From NCBI RefSeq assembly GCF_000150275.1, contig NW_002060963.1, forward strand, positions 591,262-655,261: DNA of 64,000 nt, read 5' to 3'. A program made the position numbers and the translations under genes. Under the pieces are notes generated by a model. It was given only the letters and a program-made list of their open reading frames with translations, made no database searches and was not told where the DNA came from. The DNA is from Trichoplax adhaerens (lineage: Eukaryota > Placozoa > Uniplacotomia > Trichoplacea > Trichoplacidae). Shown one piece after another: positions 18,301-30,299 of this stretch; within the stretch, counting starts at the first letter, position 1, and every line of letters begins with the position of its first letter.

Positions 18301-21019
18301 ATACGATATAGATATACCCACGTTAATACCAATATGTTACTGTAGTAAATATTTTACCAAATAGCATAATACTAAATTGAGATGAAATATCTGTTACATC
18401 TACAATTTGAGCGTTAACGTTTTTCTGATCATCATTATCTGGTTCCATCAGGGCTTTAGTAAGCGGTATGAAGTATAGCTTGCTAAAAATGTCACTAGTA
18501 CGTGATTACGAATGCACTGAAGTCGTATATATGATATATTTGTCTATGAAAATTCTTTTTACTGCTATTGACAGTATGTATTACTATTTTCACTTAGATT
18601 AAAATGATTATCAATGTTCTTCATAGCTATTCTAATAGCTGCAAGACGATACAGTGTTTGTTAGAGATTTGGAACCAGATTTGAAAATCTAGCTAAAGTT
18701 CCATATAATACTTTGTACTACAAACAGGTCAAAATAAGTAAATTAAGGACCATGTATCTGAAAAATCAGGCTAGTAATTGAATCATTTGAATGTAGACAT
18801 AATGTATATTACCTTTGCTACCGATACTGGAAGTATGCAATGTCTTGGATATTTATTTATTGTTGTTATTCATATGTTTACCCTATAATGATCGAATCTG
18901 CTGTTTAAGGTATACTTATCTCAAAGATAGCTTAATTAAATGAATATTTAATTAGTTTACTTAACTATATTATTTTCGACTTATATTTGGTGGCTGTGCT
19001 GTGACTATGCAAGTGACTTTGCCTATTTGATTTATGTGTTAATATGATTTAAATGTTAATATGGAAAGCTATTCAATATTGATGTTAAATACCGATATTA
19101 ATCTATATTTGGGTAAGAAAATGTTTAAATAAGTTATATTGACATATTCTATATCTAAATTTATACTCCAAATTAGAATAAAATATATCGAATCGTAATC
19201 GATATAGCATTATCCTATACTTGAGAGTTAAACATTAGATTAACATGTGCGTAATAATATTCAGAGTCACAATTATCGTTCACAGTCTAGACGGATATAA
19301 ACGTTCGGTCTAGTCAAACTGAACATAGTTTAGCTATAAAGCATTAATTGTGGAGTTTTATAAAGTTTCGGCAATCTATTTCGTCATGCTGTTCAGTAAG
19401 CTAGCTTTGATTGTTTTTGTCTCTTGGCCGAGCAGAGAGTGTCCGGATGGGTTCATTTTAAATTGGGCTCTGGTGGCAAGAGTAACATTTCCGTTTCGTC
19501 TAATCATTCTTTCTACGATATAATTATTCATTATTGTTTTCGACCAGATTTATAGAAATATGAAGAATAGGTTTACTAACAAAATGATCTATCCTGATTT
19601 GCCACTAAAGCTGTACTAATAGCAGTAAAACTCAGCAGTTATAAATATTGAACAATTGGTAAAGGGTCTCGTTTGATCGACTAAGGAAAAATCTATTTTA
19701 TCCAAATTATTACGAGACAAGTTACTTCGGATAATTAATATCTACAAGTATGTCGAATCAGCTAATAGCGGATAGTATTAATCGTTTTGAAGATCATGCT
19801 GTATCTGATCCTTCTTTTGCTATTACTCCAAACTATTTTCATCTATGCTGTATTTAATCCTACAAATATACTCTCTCCCTGCGTTCAATTAAAGATATCT
19901 ATACCACTGTCTTCTTATTTTATTGTAGTTGTTCCAATTAATTAATATATCAGCTGATGCTACTCAATTATTGAAGCTTTAGTTCAACATAATATGAATG
20001 CTGATCTGTTAGAACTGTTTCTCTATCTAGCTATCTTGTACATTACTTGCTCTTTAATAAGCAATTTGATGACAGTTTTTAATCCACTTTAATCTGTCAA
20101 AATATTAATTAATAAAGTGTACGAAATAGAATAACAGCTGAGCTTGTCGTTTGGGTGGACAGACATTTAGCCTAATATCGCCTATAAATTGCATCCGAAT
20201 CACTTTATTATGAAAGTACTTTAATGTGTCGACAGCCGATTCTGAATTGACTGATTTTTTTCTAAATTAAGTAATATTACATTGTATTCCATTGCCTGTT
20301 GTTAAACTCTATTTGGCAATTATTAGAATTGCCTAGAGTAAATCGTAAGGATCGTAATAAATTGTCTAATGATCTAAAAAGATAAACTCGCGGCTATATC
20401 TGGCCAGGGATAGGTGATACAACCAGTTTCATACGATATAGCATATTCTTACAATTATAATTTAATTTAATTTATTTATTTATATTAAGCTACAATTATA
20501 CAGGGCATAGATTTAATAGCAACTAGGTTGTTTAGCACTACTACGGTGCAATCTAATGTATTGCATCATTATTAAATGGTGCATTAATAATATTAATGAA
20601 ATAAATAACAACCACTATATACCATAATAATTCTGTTGAATTAGTATATTATTCTGTAAAGCATTGTACTTAGGTCCTGGATAGCACCTTGAGTACATGT
20701 AAGTAGATAAAAATTTTAGTTCATTCGGGAATTGATTAAGTTGAGGAACGGCACAGTTCCCATTCCGATATTGGACTTCTTTAATAGAGTTTTTAAATTG
20801 TAAGAAGGTTGTGGTTTTCTTTTTGTATTCTGTGTAAGAATCTAACTGAGTCAGGTAAGTCGTTAATTCCATTACTTTATTATAAGATCAATTTGAAGTT
20901 TAGATCCTGGATATATCATAACTGTTATATGTTTAGGAAACAGTCGGTAGATGGCATAGGGGTGTGGTGTCCCCGCCTGATGATTCGACTTTGGATGATT
21001 GATCAATGTCCGCAAGTAA
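18301..21019. other. Long intergenic stretch, no gene seen
   Basis: About 2.7 kb without a recognisable gene. A minus-strand ORF at 20615-20872 (85 codons) has no signal peptide, domain or codon evidence and is not called. No clear tandem repeat was noticed. Confidence 0.35.
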
Positions 21020-21165
21020 TCTTCGTTTTTTTCTTCTTGGACCTGTTGCATATGATAAAATTTATGTATATCAATTTAGTGTCACAAATATAAAGTGATT
21101 ATACCTTTCTTAGAATGATAATACATATGAATCATTCAATGACATTCTAAGTCAGGAGATAGCCT
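21020..21165 (+). repeat. Dispersed repeat, member 2 (related to 7545-7775)
   Basis: It shares TTCTTCTTGGACCTGTTGCATA, GTGATTATACCTTTCTTA and ATGATAATACATATGAA with the earlier copy, and ends at the shared AGCCTTA. It lacks about 90 bp of the middle. Confidence 0.55.
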
Positions 21166-21299
21166 TAAAAATTAAAAACTCATTTCATACCGTGCCTATT
21201 CGAAATAGTATTTCGCTATCAGCCTCAAAATTAAAAGACACAACGGCAATAAATGCTTACAACGCTAGCTTTACAGTAATATCTCTTCACTCAACTGCA

Positions 21300-21860
21300 A
21301 AAAGATATTAGCAAAGTAACACATGCATCTATTGTGATCTTTACTTAAAAATACAGACATTTATAAATTACTGTAGTTGATCTTTAATCTATCAAGCTGT
21401 AGCCCGTAACGATATTGACTAATTTACCAGACTTGCAGTGTGTAGATATTCAATGCCGTGGATAGTTATGATATGATGCCTATAATATTTGGCATTACGA
21501 TAAATTATTCACTACATCTATATTAAATATTAGCATTTGCTGTTCAACGTTTAGTTTAATCCTTGAGAATTTCATCTAATAAAAGTCAATAGAATGTCGC
21601 TGCATTTTAAAATTTTTACCAGAACATGATTATGAATGTTGCAAAGTTGTAAACATGGAGCATTTACTGATGCAATTTTTATGCTGCTAATAGGTATGAT
21701 AACAGCTAACATCCGTTTTAGCTGAGTGAATCAAGGTATTCTTTATATATTGTGTTTATTGGGCTGTAATCTTTTCTCGAAAGAGTCACATAACTTACTT
21801 ATTAAATTCAGACTTATCTATAGTACGAATTAGAAACTCTCACTATCGCCCAAGAAAGAA
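21300..21860 (+). pseudogene. F-box/ankyrin family fragment (middle region, old)
   Basis: Family pieces in order: an ITHASIVIFT-like segment, YQAVARNDID, YDMMPII, EHDYECCKV, and a GAISSRKSHNLLIKF-like segment near 21765-21815. Stops and frame changes are frequent. Neither the F-box nor the final ankyrin unit is found. It lies upstream of copy D. Confidence 0.6.
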
Positions 21861-22457
21861 AATATCAGATTATAGCAATTTGAAAACAGACAATTTAGAA
21901 TCAAAGTATATTTGTGTAAAAGTCTAAATTTTTAACTTTAGAACAGACAACATCGGATCAAAGCACTACAACTATAAAATCTCATATAGAAACTTAAGGA
22001 AAAACTGCAAATTTGAGATAAGCGTACGTGAATATTTTAATAGAAAGAATATCTGCAAAATTCATTGGCACTAGAAAGTTTTATTTTTTTACCTCAAACC
22101 CTTTATGCTGTACAGTATATACTATATAGAATAGAAAAGTCAAGGAATATATCCTTACAGCCAGTGTACAGGTAATTAATGTGCATATTATTTATATTCG
22201 TACATAAAAATATGATAATTAAATAATGCGGCCTATCCATATGGATCAAGATGTTATGTAGCTCTATTAAGATGTATTTTAATATGTAATACTATCTAAG
22301 AATAACATAGGTATCAAACTAACGAGGCTCCTCTCCTCGATAGAAAGCCATCACAGAGCTTTCTCAGGCTTAATGCAAAATAGAACCTATTATGTTTTAA
22401 AGTTCTGGCAATAGTGTTCTACATAAAATGGTAGTATACAGGCTTTACTCTGTTTCG
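21861..22457. other. Intergenic, no gene seen
   Basis: AT-rich upstream region of copy D. Nothing was recognised apart from the promoter-like elements listed separately. Confidence 0.4.
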
Positions 22458-22530
22458 TATGATCAACCTTTATCAAACTTTTGGCGCTAAACTTATTTGC
22501 AATCCTAATAAATCTTCAATTTATAAATAC
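22458..22530 (+). promoter_or_regulatory. Promoter-like region of copy D
   Basis: A loose GATC-centred match (TATGATCAACCTT) starts at 22458, 113 bp before the ATG. A TATA-like TTATAAATAC is at 22521-22530, 41 bp before the ATG. The same TTATAAAT word precedes copy A. Confidence 0.35.
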
Positions 22531-22570
22531 ATATTAATTAATAGAGTAACTTCTTTGTAATTGAACTAAA

Positions 22571-24631
22571 ATGGCAGATGAACATACCCTATCTTACTTT
22601 TCAATATTTACCTTACCCAACGAATTGATCGTTTACTTATTTCGCTTTCTTCATGGAGTCGATTTAGCCAGATTATGCATGGTTTGTCGTTGGTTAAATC
22701 ATTTTATAGCTCATGACGAAGTTACATGGAAGCAGACAATCCATGCTGAATTAACGACTAGTCCACTTATGTTAATCCATGAAACCCATAAAGACTTTTA
22801 CAAACGAGCATATTTAGGATTATACCGATATGTAACTGCTTTGGTAATACCGCCATTAGTCAAAGAATTCAACAACAGAGCTAAAAATGCCGATCATCAT
22901 GTAAGAAACTCATATTTTATTGAAAAAAATTACTCGTATGGTCATTATCTAAATGAATATGCACTACTGCACAATACCTCGATAATGGATGATCCTGATC
23001 GATCACTTCGTTTGTACTGTTATTTATGTGCTGCATCTAAACATGGCTACGAAGTTTGGGCTACCAAATTGTGCCAGCAAGGAGCTAAATTAACAGAAAG
23101 CAATATCAGTATCAAAGATTGGGTAATATACGATTGGTCATTTTGCCCATTAGGCTTCGCTACGTATGAAAATAATGTTGAAATGGTTAAAACACTCATT
23201 AAATTAGGAATTCGTTATCAATCACCAGATCCACAATATGTATTACAAATTGATAATAATCTTAGTATTGATTCACCAGTCCAGATAGCTGCTTTAGTTG
23301 CTTTGCGAGGTATTATTTGCAAAGTATTGGTAAGCATACGTGATGAAGCTTACCTGTTAAAGGTGTTTTTAAAGTCTTTAAGTTTACCTTCTTACTATCA
23401 AGCTGTTTTTCAAGGTGATCTCCATGAATTGAATAGACTAACAAGGGATAGTCAGGTCGATCTTGATACATTCGATGATTATTATATGACAGCTTTATCA
23501 TTTTCCATATTAATAGGTCGCGAAGATGTTGCTCGCTACATTTACAAATTGAAAAAGAACGTTTTAATTGGTAATTGTATAGCTGATTTTGTCGGAGTTG
23601 CATTAGCAGATATTGAATTCAAAGTGTTGGAAATTATACGAGAACACGATTTCGATTGTTATAAAGCTGTTGTATTTAATATATTTGCAGATGAGAAATA
23701 TTTTACTGCTAGTAGTCACAAAGATGTATTGCAAATCATTTTATCAGATTTAAATGATGAGAACATATTTTACGAAGCCTGTCAGAGTGCAATCACTTCT
23801 CAAAATAGTCGCATAGCCTTACTATTATTATCAGACTTGCCAAAATTATTACAATTACGTATGAATTCAGTCAATGATGAGCAAGAATTATTACGACAAA
23901 TTGTCTCCACAAGAAAGAATGTGATTGCTAATTATGGGAAAGAGTTAATATTACATGCAGCAGCATTCAGGCAAGGTCATTGCATTCGAGTATTAATTAC
24001 CAATGGCGCTCCATTATTGGAGGTTATAGATGAGGTAACAGAATATTCATGTCAATATTTGGGTTCTTTCATCGAAATACCAAACTACTTTGTTATTGCA
24101 AGTAATAGCAAGTACAAACTACTACATCAGTTTCTATGGCAATTAAGTAATGCAAATTTTGACGTTAATGCAATAATTGAAACGTTACAATTTTATACTT
24201 TTGCAAAAGAAATTGCAGATCTACCTATTTGTCAGACCACAAAACAAGCTCTTAATAAAATTTTACCCCAAATAATATTGCGCATTATGCATTGCGATTG
24301 GAGAAAAGCCATCTTGATGGATAGCCAATTACAGACACGACTCGATAAAATCAGCTATACACTGCTTGAAAATTTGATGTTTCTTAGTCAAAATTATGAT
24401 GTAAATGCTCGTCATAGATGCAATATTCATCCTGGAGACACAGCATTATTCATTGCAGCTAGATCTGGAAATGTAGCTTGGATACAACTTTTTCTTCAAG
24501 CAGGTGCTGATAGGCAAATTAAGAATTATTGCCAGGAAAAACTAATTCATTGCATTGGAAAACCATCTAAAGAGTGTATGCATTTGATAAAAAATTACAA
24601 TTCATGTCCATTACCATCAAAGCCGTATTAA
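22571..24631 (+). CDS. F-box/ankyrin-repeat protein, copy D (686 aa, intact)
   Basis: Most diverged intact member. The start ATG has A at -3 and G at +4. The F-box is at about residues 10-55 (LPNELIVYLFRFLHG, VDLARLCMVCRWLNHF, then a VTWK end), with the RWLN segment close to the general F-box consensus. FYKRAYLGLYR, EKNYSYGHYLNE and the ankyrin-like units (AASKHGYEVWATKLCQQGA; ENNVEMVKTLIKLGIRY) are all kept. The last ankyrin unit includes LFIAARSGNVAWIQLFLQA and the tail is NYNSCPLPSKPY. It lacks the C-terminal duplication of copies B and C. A ubiquitin-ligase adaptor role is inferred from the domain order. The 96-codon minus-strand ORF inside it is a shadow. Confidence 0.85.
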   Translation: MADEHTLSYFSIFTLPNELIVYLFRFLHGVDLARLCMVCRWLNHFIAHDEVTWKQTIHAELTTSPLMLIHETHKDFYKRAYLGLYRYVTALVIPPLVKEFNNRAKNADHHVRNSYFIEKNYSYGHYLNEYALLHNTSIMDDPDRSLRLYCYLCAASKHGYEVWATKLCQQGAKLTESNISIKDWVIYDWSFCPLGFATYENNVEMVKTLIKLGIRYQSPDPQYVLQIDNNLSIDSPVQIAALVALRGIICKVLVSIRDEAYLLKVFLKSLSLPSYYQAVFQGDLHELNRLTRDSQVDLDTFDDYYMTALSFSILIGREDVARYIYKLKKNVLIGNCIADFVGVALADIEFKVLEIIREHDFDCYKAVVFNIFADEKYFTASSHKDVLQIILSDLNDENIFYEACQSAITSQNSRIALLLLSDLPKLLQLRMNSVNDEQELLRQIVSTRKNVIANYGKELILHAAAFRQGHCIRVLITNGAPLLEVIDEVTEYSCQYLGSFIEIPNYFVIASNSKYKLLHQFLWQLSNANFDVNAIIETLQFYTFAKEIADLPICQTTKQALNKILPQIILRIMHCDWRKAILMDSQLQTRLDKISYTLLENLMFLSQNYDVNARHRCNIHPGDTALFIAARSGNVAWIQLFLQAGADRQIKNYCQEKLIHCIGKPSKECMHLIKNYNSCPLPSKPY

Positions 24632-26400
24632 TTATCCTCTGCTATATAAAAGTCTCTAATTTACGATGTTACATTTACGGCCAATATTGAAATAATGTAT
24701 TTTACTAATGTTATAGATTGAAACTTACAGAGATTAAAAATAACGAACGTGTAACTGAATTTGATCTCTTTAATTTCTCGACTGTAATAACTTGGACTCT
24801 AAATTTTGATAATTTCTTATTGTCAACGGGAAACCGCTAGTACTGACTCTGCATTACTATTAAATATTATCTTCAGTCATAAAATCTCAATTTTATATAA
24901 ATGTAAGCAAATCTATTAATTATTATCTAAGTGAACCTTAATTCATGTTACCAAGATAATATAAAGAATAAGATATCGATATTAACATTGATGAAGATGC
25001 AGATAAAATGGTTAATATTTAATTCCAAGTTGCATCGACTAACCAAAAATAGCATATGCTACAATTGTAAATTAAAATTCTGTAGTAACTGATTATTTAT
25101 AATAATTATTTCATTTACCTTGAAAAGTATATTGTTTACTATTATAGAATATATGAGTGCGGAATTAATAATCTTAGGTATCATGTTTCTATCTCAGGTT
25201 GAGCAATTGGAATCGCTATAATGATCATCATATCACCATCGATCTTGTACTAAATACATAATCAAGGCCCAATTATTTTTGTTTATGTCGGTTAAAATTG
25301 CTGTTTACCACCAGGCATATTGAATGTACGTATCGTTAGGTATAGAAACTTATCTCTGATCTTCAAATGGCTTAATTAATATCCTAATCGCAATTTAATT
25401 TAGGTTCAAAGCCGATTCACTTGCAAAATTAGCAATAATTCATTTGTAATTTCTTCGCAAAGACTGTAATAGATTCCCTTGTCTTTGAAACAAAAACTGC
25501 AGCTTAAAATTATGCCTATAATAAGTACTCGTTATAAGCGTACTTCACGTTGGAAGGTACGTCAGAATAGTGCTCTTTTAATAGGATAATAAAAGTTGAC
25601 ATCAGTAAATTCATAACATTAAGCGGCAAGCTGAGAATAGTGATTTGGTATAACTCAATGCATGTACATGATCTACTACAGCAAGGTCTAGACGAAATCA
25701 ATTACCCACTAAGCGTTTGAAACAAAGTGCCTTAACGTGAGTAATCTATCGTCTAAGACTCGAATCTAAGTTTGGTTGATTAAAGAGTGCTTAGAGTTAG
25801 TTGCTTAGATAGTTAAGTCTACTTTAGAGGAAAGAATCCCGTTTAATTCTTGTGTTACAATCTCGGTTGTGACAATAACTAATAACGTCATGCCTTATAG
25901 TAATATAAGTTTGATACAGCAGCCTTTATTAAAGGAACCATTTATTTAAAGCAAATCATCTGTGATATAATGTAGACAATTATCATTATACAAGATTTTA
26001 ATTCCATCACAATAAATATCAAACACATTAGTAATTTATATATTCATTATAATCTTCATAACTTAATGCTAGGTTCCGTAGGAAATTACGCCTATTAATA
26101 GACTGAGATAAACTAGATACAGCTAAGGATGTTAAAATTAAGCATAAATAATACAGGATAAAACTATTGGATGGCTTGACGTTGAATGAAACTAATAGTC
26201 TAGGTTTAGAAACATGCCGTCAGCGAAGATGGTATGATGAGATTCTAGTAACCAAGGAATAATTGGCTCGGAATAAAGGCAACTAGCGCAATCGGCGATT
26301 AGCTGAGTAATAAGATCGCATTTTAATAGGGTTTCAACGGCATTAACTAATTTATTATTTACTTAGTAGAAAGTAACGGCAGTTCATTTTTATTAGATAC
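24632..26400. other. Intergenic, no gene seen
   Basis: About 1.8 kb of AT-rich, stop-filled sequence between copy D and the 970-bp duplication. The minus-strand ORF at 25516-25701 is not supported. Confidence 0.4.
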
Positions 26401-26402
26401 TA

Positions 26403-28170
26403 ATAGTAACAGTAGTATTCCGCTCTATCTAATTCTCTTGTATGAGATACATATTCATCATTTTTTAGAATCAGATAGTGAATCTATAGTAGAATGTTAT
26501 AAAAAGACGATATGAGATTAAGGTAAGGGAATTGCCTAAGGCTATATTTGTCACACAGAAGAAGGTAACATAGGCTAGAATATAGACGATAGTTTACGTT
26601 CTTAATGTTATCTGTATTAGTGTAATAGTAACTAAGATTTATGATAGTAGAACTCTCAACTACTAAGTAAAAGACTCTCCCTTTCTTCTAATCTTTCTAT
26701 GTAATTCAAGATGTGTGACCTTTCGTAAGGATATTACCTTTACTCATCCCTTAAAAGATCGAGGCAGAGTATTTATAAGTACCGTTTAATATCTTCAATT
26801 ATACAGTAGTTCAAATTTGTATAACACTGTATACAAATCCTATAATATTTTAAGCTTAGTACTTCTTTCAGTGGTAACAAATCTTTCAAATCGACTTTGC
26901 ATGCAAACTTTATATATGAGTCATAGAATTCACTTGTTATTTACTAAAATCCCTAAGTATTCTTACATTCCTTCCAAATAATGGCGACGCAAAGATGATA
27001 AATAGGAGCAAAGCTCCCGCAATTCCATTCAGGCATATAATTGGGACTAATGGATTATTGTATCCTTAGGGAATTGTTGCGTAAGTAGGAGTAGAACTCT
27101 TGTAGTTCCATTTAAGCGTTCAAATGGAAATAACAAACTATTGAATCCTTAGTGAATGGCTGCCTAAATAGTAGCACAGCTCTTATAGTTCCATTAAGGC
27201 ATTTAATTAGGGGTCACAAATTATTAAATCCTTAGAGAATTGTTGCGCAGTATTTACTGGCGTATTATATATTCTGAGATATTATACTGCAGAGTAGACC
27301 TCCTCGAATAAATCTTAAAATTTGAACATATCGCTACGTTTGAAAAGCTCTTATCCTTGCAAAATAAATTTATAGCAGCAAAAGTAATATTCTGTTCTAT
27401 CTAATTCTCTTGTATGAGATACATATTCATCATTTATTAGAATCAGATAGTGAATCTATAGTAGAATGTTATAAAAAGACGATATGAGATTAAGGTAAGG
27501 GAATTGCCTAAGGCTATATTTGTCACACAGAAGAAGGTAACATAGGCTAGAATATAGACGATAGTTTACGTTCTTAATGTTGTCTGTATTAGTGTAATAG
27601 TAACTAAGATTTATGATAGTAGAACTCTAAAATACAAAGTAAAAGACTCCCTTTCTTCTAATCTTTCTATGTAATTCAAGATGTGTGACCTTTCGTAAGG
27701 ATATTACCTTTACTCATCCCTTAAAAGATCGAAGCAGAGTATTTATAAGTACCGTTTAATATCTTCAGTTATACAGAAGTTCAAATCTCAATAACACTGT
27801 ATACAAATCCTATAATATTTTAAGCTTAGTACTTCTTTCAGTGGTAACAAATCTTTCAAATCGACCTTGCATATGGAGTTCTAACATGAATTGTAGTGTT
27901 CATTTTGTTATTTACTGAAATCCCTAAGGGTCTTTACATCCCTTCCAAATAATGACAACACAAAGATGATAAATAGGAGCAAAGCTCCCGCAGTTTCCTT
28001 GAAGCATATTATTGAGAATAACAAATTATTAAATCTTTAGGGAATTGTCGCGCAGTTTTCGCTGACGTATTATATATTCTAAGATGCTATATAAGAGAAT
28101 AGACCTCCACGAATATATCTTAAAATTCGAACATATCGTAACGTTTGAAGTGTCCTTATCCTTGCAAAAA
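26403..28170. repeat. Tandem duplication of about 970 bp, with an 83-bp inner repeat
   Basis: Unit 1 (about 26403-27372) and unit 2 (about 27373-28170) align nearly base for base: CTAATTCTCTTGTATGAGAT is at 26429 and 27401, and AATAGGAGCAAAGCTCCCGC at 27001 and 27971. Unit 1 contains three 83-bp sub-repeats (TTCCA anchors at 27023, 27106 and 27189); unit 2 has only one. This exactly explains the change in offset from 970 to about 805 bp beyond them. No ORF of note lies in either unit, so the content is probably non-coding. Confidence 0.9.
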
Positions 28171-29787
28171 AAAATTCGAAGGTAAAATAAAAACTATTTA
28201 CGGCTACATTAAATTTTTATGTATAACAGCGTTATGTAATGCGATTATGACTTAGTAGATTATTTATAACTTTACTAAAATGAATATCTATAAAATTATA
28301 CAGTAATAAATGCCCCCAAACTATTCTATCCAGTCTAAAAAATTAAAATCCTCTTAGTTTATAGTCTCGAGATAGAATTTGAGAAGACTTTCCTAGATTT
28401 TTGGAATAGTAGAGTATTAATAGCAACAAGAATCTTGTGCAAGCTATCCTGTCTCAAAGTGAACTGAAGTCCAAGCTCCTATCTTTAGTTCTTAAATATA
28501 TTTGTTGCAATCTATTACAGCCACAAAGTGGGCTATATTCTGGCCTAAGTCGTAAAATGAAACGCTTCTCCTCAAATAGTTAATCAATCTTGTTACTGTA
28601 ATAAGACCACCGAAGTAATACCACCCCAAATTAGCAGAAAGTGAAGCATATAAACTACTTCAATTAATTGAAAATTAGGCGTGGTGTTAAATCTGTTTTT
28701 ACAAGCAAGGTGTCATTACGTTGGAGTTCTTTAATTTACTACCTGTTCAGTAATTCTATCTCTAGGCGTTCCTTAACTCACTAGTCTGAAGAGTACTTGA
28801 ACGCTTACTCTGTCGTGAATTCTGTAAGAAACGGCATTATCGAAAAGTAACGTGCTTTTAATTTACAGTAGCGCCAAGCTTTAGTGTCCAATAAAACATA
28901 CAGGAATTTTACTCAATAAATTGAGCTCTTTATTCGATTTTACCAAGCTTTCCTGATGCCAATAAAGTAAACGTGAATTATTAATACAAGACGGCTTATC
29001 AAAATTTTTAATATTGCTCGCTAACGAAAAGTAACTTAGTCACTACTCATTCTATCCGACGTGAAAAAATTTATCATACGGTATTTGGCCACTTTTTTCA
29101 ATGATGTAATTCTATAGTTATATTAACGAGGTCTAGTATGGCTTGTACATAAATTAAAAACGCCCCAAAATCATAATAAACTATCTTGCACTTCCCTTAA
29201 GTAACTAAAAAAATTTTAGACAATATATCATGTTAATGGACTTCTGAATTTATTGACAGTATTGACTATTCGGTAAAGACAGTTACATGTTTATAATTCT
29301 ATTCATCGAAGGAATAAATTACAAATTAAGGATTGTATTTATAAATGAATATCATGTGATTTCTGAGTACAGAATGAGTTGACTATAATCATCTCAAAAG
29401 GTGAATGTCAATCTGCATTGTTATCGTAAACTAATTAAATCTATCATTGTAGTTGATGAATAAATTATCTGTTGCCTTCTTGTTCTTCATGAATAAGATG
29501 AATGTATGTTATTATCTTTGAAAATTAATGGTATATGCTAATAAAAAATTTTAGTTTTATAGCATCGTAAGCTACTTTAATTATTGAAACAAGTTACGAT
29601 AATGTTTTTAGTGATTCGATAAAATGTCGATATTTGAAAATTAAAAATCATTTTTAAATCTAAGGCATCCATTTAGTTACATAATAACCATGAATTAAAA
29701 TGATATTACTGAAAAAAAATGTTCAAAATTACTGTCTTTAAATTAACTGAAAATCTTAAAATTTTATCTTTTTGTGACGATCCAGCC
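28171..29787. other. Intergenic upstream of the small secreted-peptide gene
   Basis: No gene is seen. The last few hundred bases are very AT-rich. A 5' exon or untranslated leader for the gene at 29788 could lie here but cannot be placed. Confidence 0.35.
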
Positions 29788-30081
29788 ATGAAAGCATACA
29801 TCTCTTTGATTGCCCTTTTGTTCCTCGCTGTCATTGTGGCAGCACGCAACATTCATGAAATTTCAGATGAAGATATTGAAGAAGCAATGAAGGTATTAGA
29901 GTTTGCTGAAAATGAAAAGAATGCCGCTGATGAGGAGAATGATGAAAACGAGGCTGATTCCGATCTACCCGACGTAAGTGTCCATACTTATAGTGAAAAC
30001 TTCGAGTTACTTTGCAATAAGCGATTAATCTACCCCTTGGACGTGTTATGTTGTATCACTCCTTGTAGCTGTAAACTTTAA
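29788..30081 (+). CDS. Predicted secreted cysteine-containing propeptide (97 aa)
   Basis: The chosen start is the internal Met that opens a classic signal peptide (MKAYISLIALLFLAVIVAA, likely cleaved before RNIHE). The upstream in-frame 23 codons from 29719 would bury it. An acidic, Asp/Glu-rich middle (about residues 24-70, with EENDENEADSD) follows, then a short tail with one Cys, a Lys-Arg dibasic site and the cluster LCCITPCSCKL at the very end. The layout of signal, acidic pro-region, dibasic site and Cys-rich end is typical of processed secreted peptides such as hormones, defence peptides or venom-like peptides. I do not recognise the family. The CC-x3-C spacing recalls part of an insulin A chain, but the rest does not fit. 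Cleavage at KR would leave 18 residues with four Cys. It is flanked downstream by a satellite. Confidence 0.6.
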   Translation: MKAYISLIALLFLAVIVAARNIHEISDEDIEEAMKVLEFAENEKNAADEENDENEADSDLPDVSVHTYSENFELLCNKRLIYPLDVLCCITPCSCKL

Positions 30082-30299
30082 CAGTAAAAGTCAAATTTCA
30101 TAACATTCCTAACAGTACTTAAATTACAGCAATCGATGCTTGTGTACACCTGCGTACTGACAATAGCCTGTTTATAGCACCCTATGTCCATTAACTGTGC
30201 GTACACATTCGAAATTCAGCATGACTACTAATTTAGAAATTATATTAATCAGCTGACTTTAATTATATTATCTACAAATATATGCCGAGTGATACTAGT

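Noticed and set aside
20615-20872. Minus-strand ORF of 85 codons and the overlapping plus-strand ORF to 21093
   Set aside because: Neither shows a domain, signal peptide or repeat of a known protein; part overlaps a dispersed repeat.
29788-30081. Insulin-like peptide (CC-x3-C spacing)
   Set aside because: There is no B chain, no second A-chain half and the final Cys spacing is wrong, so the family is left unnamed.
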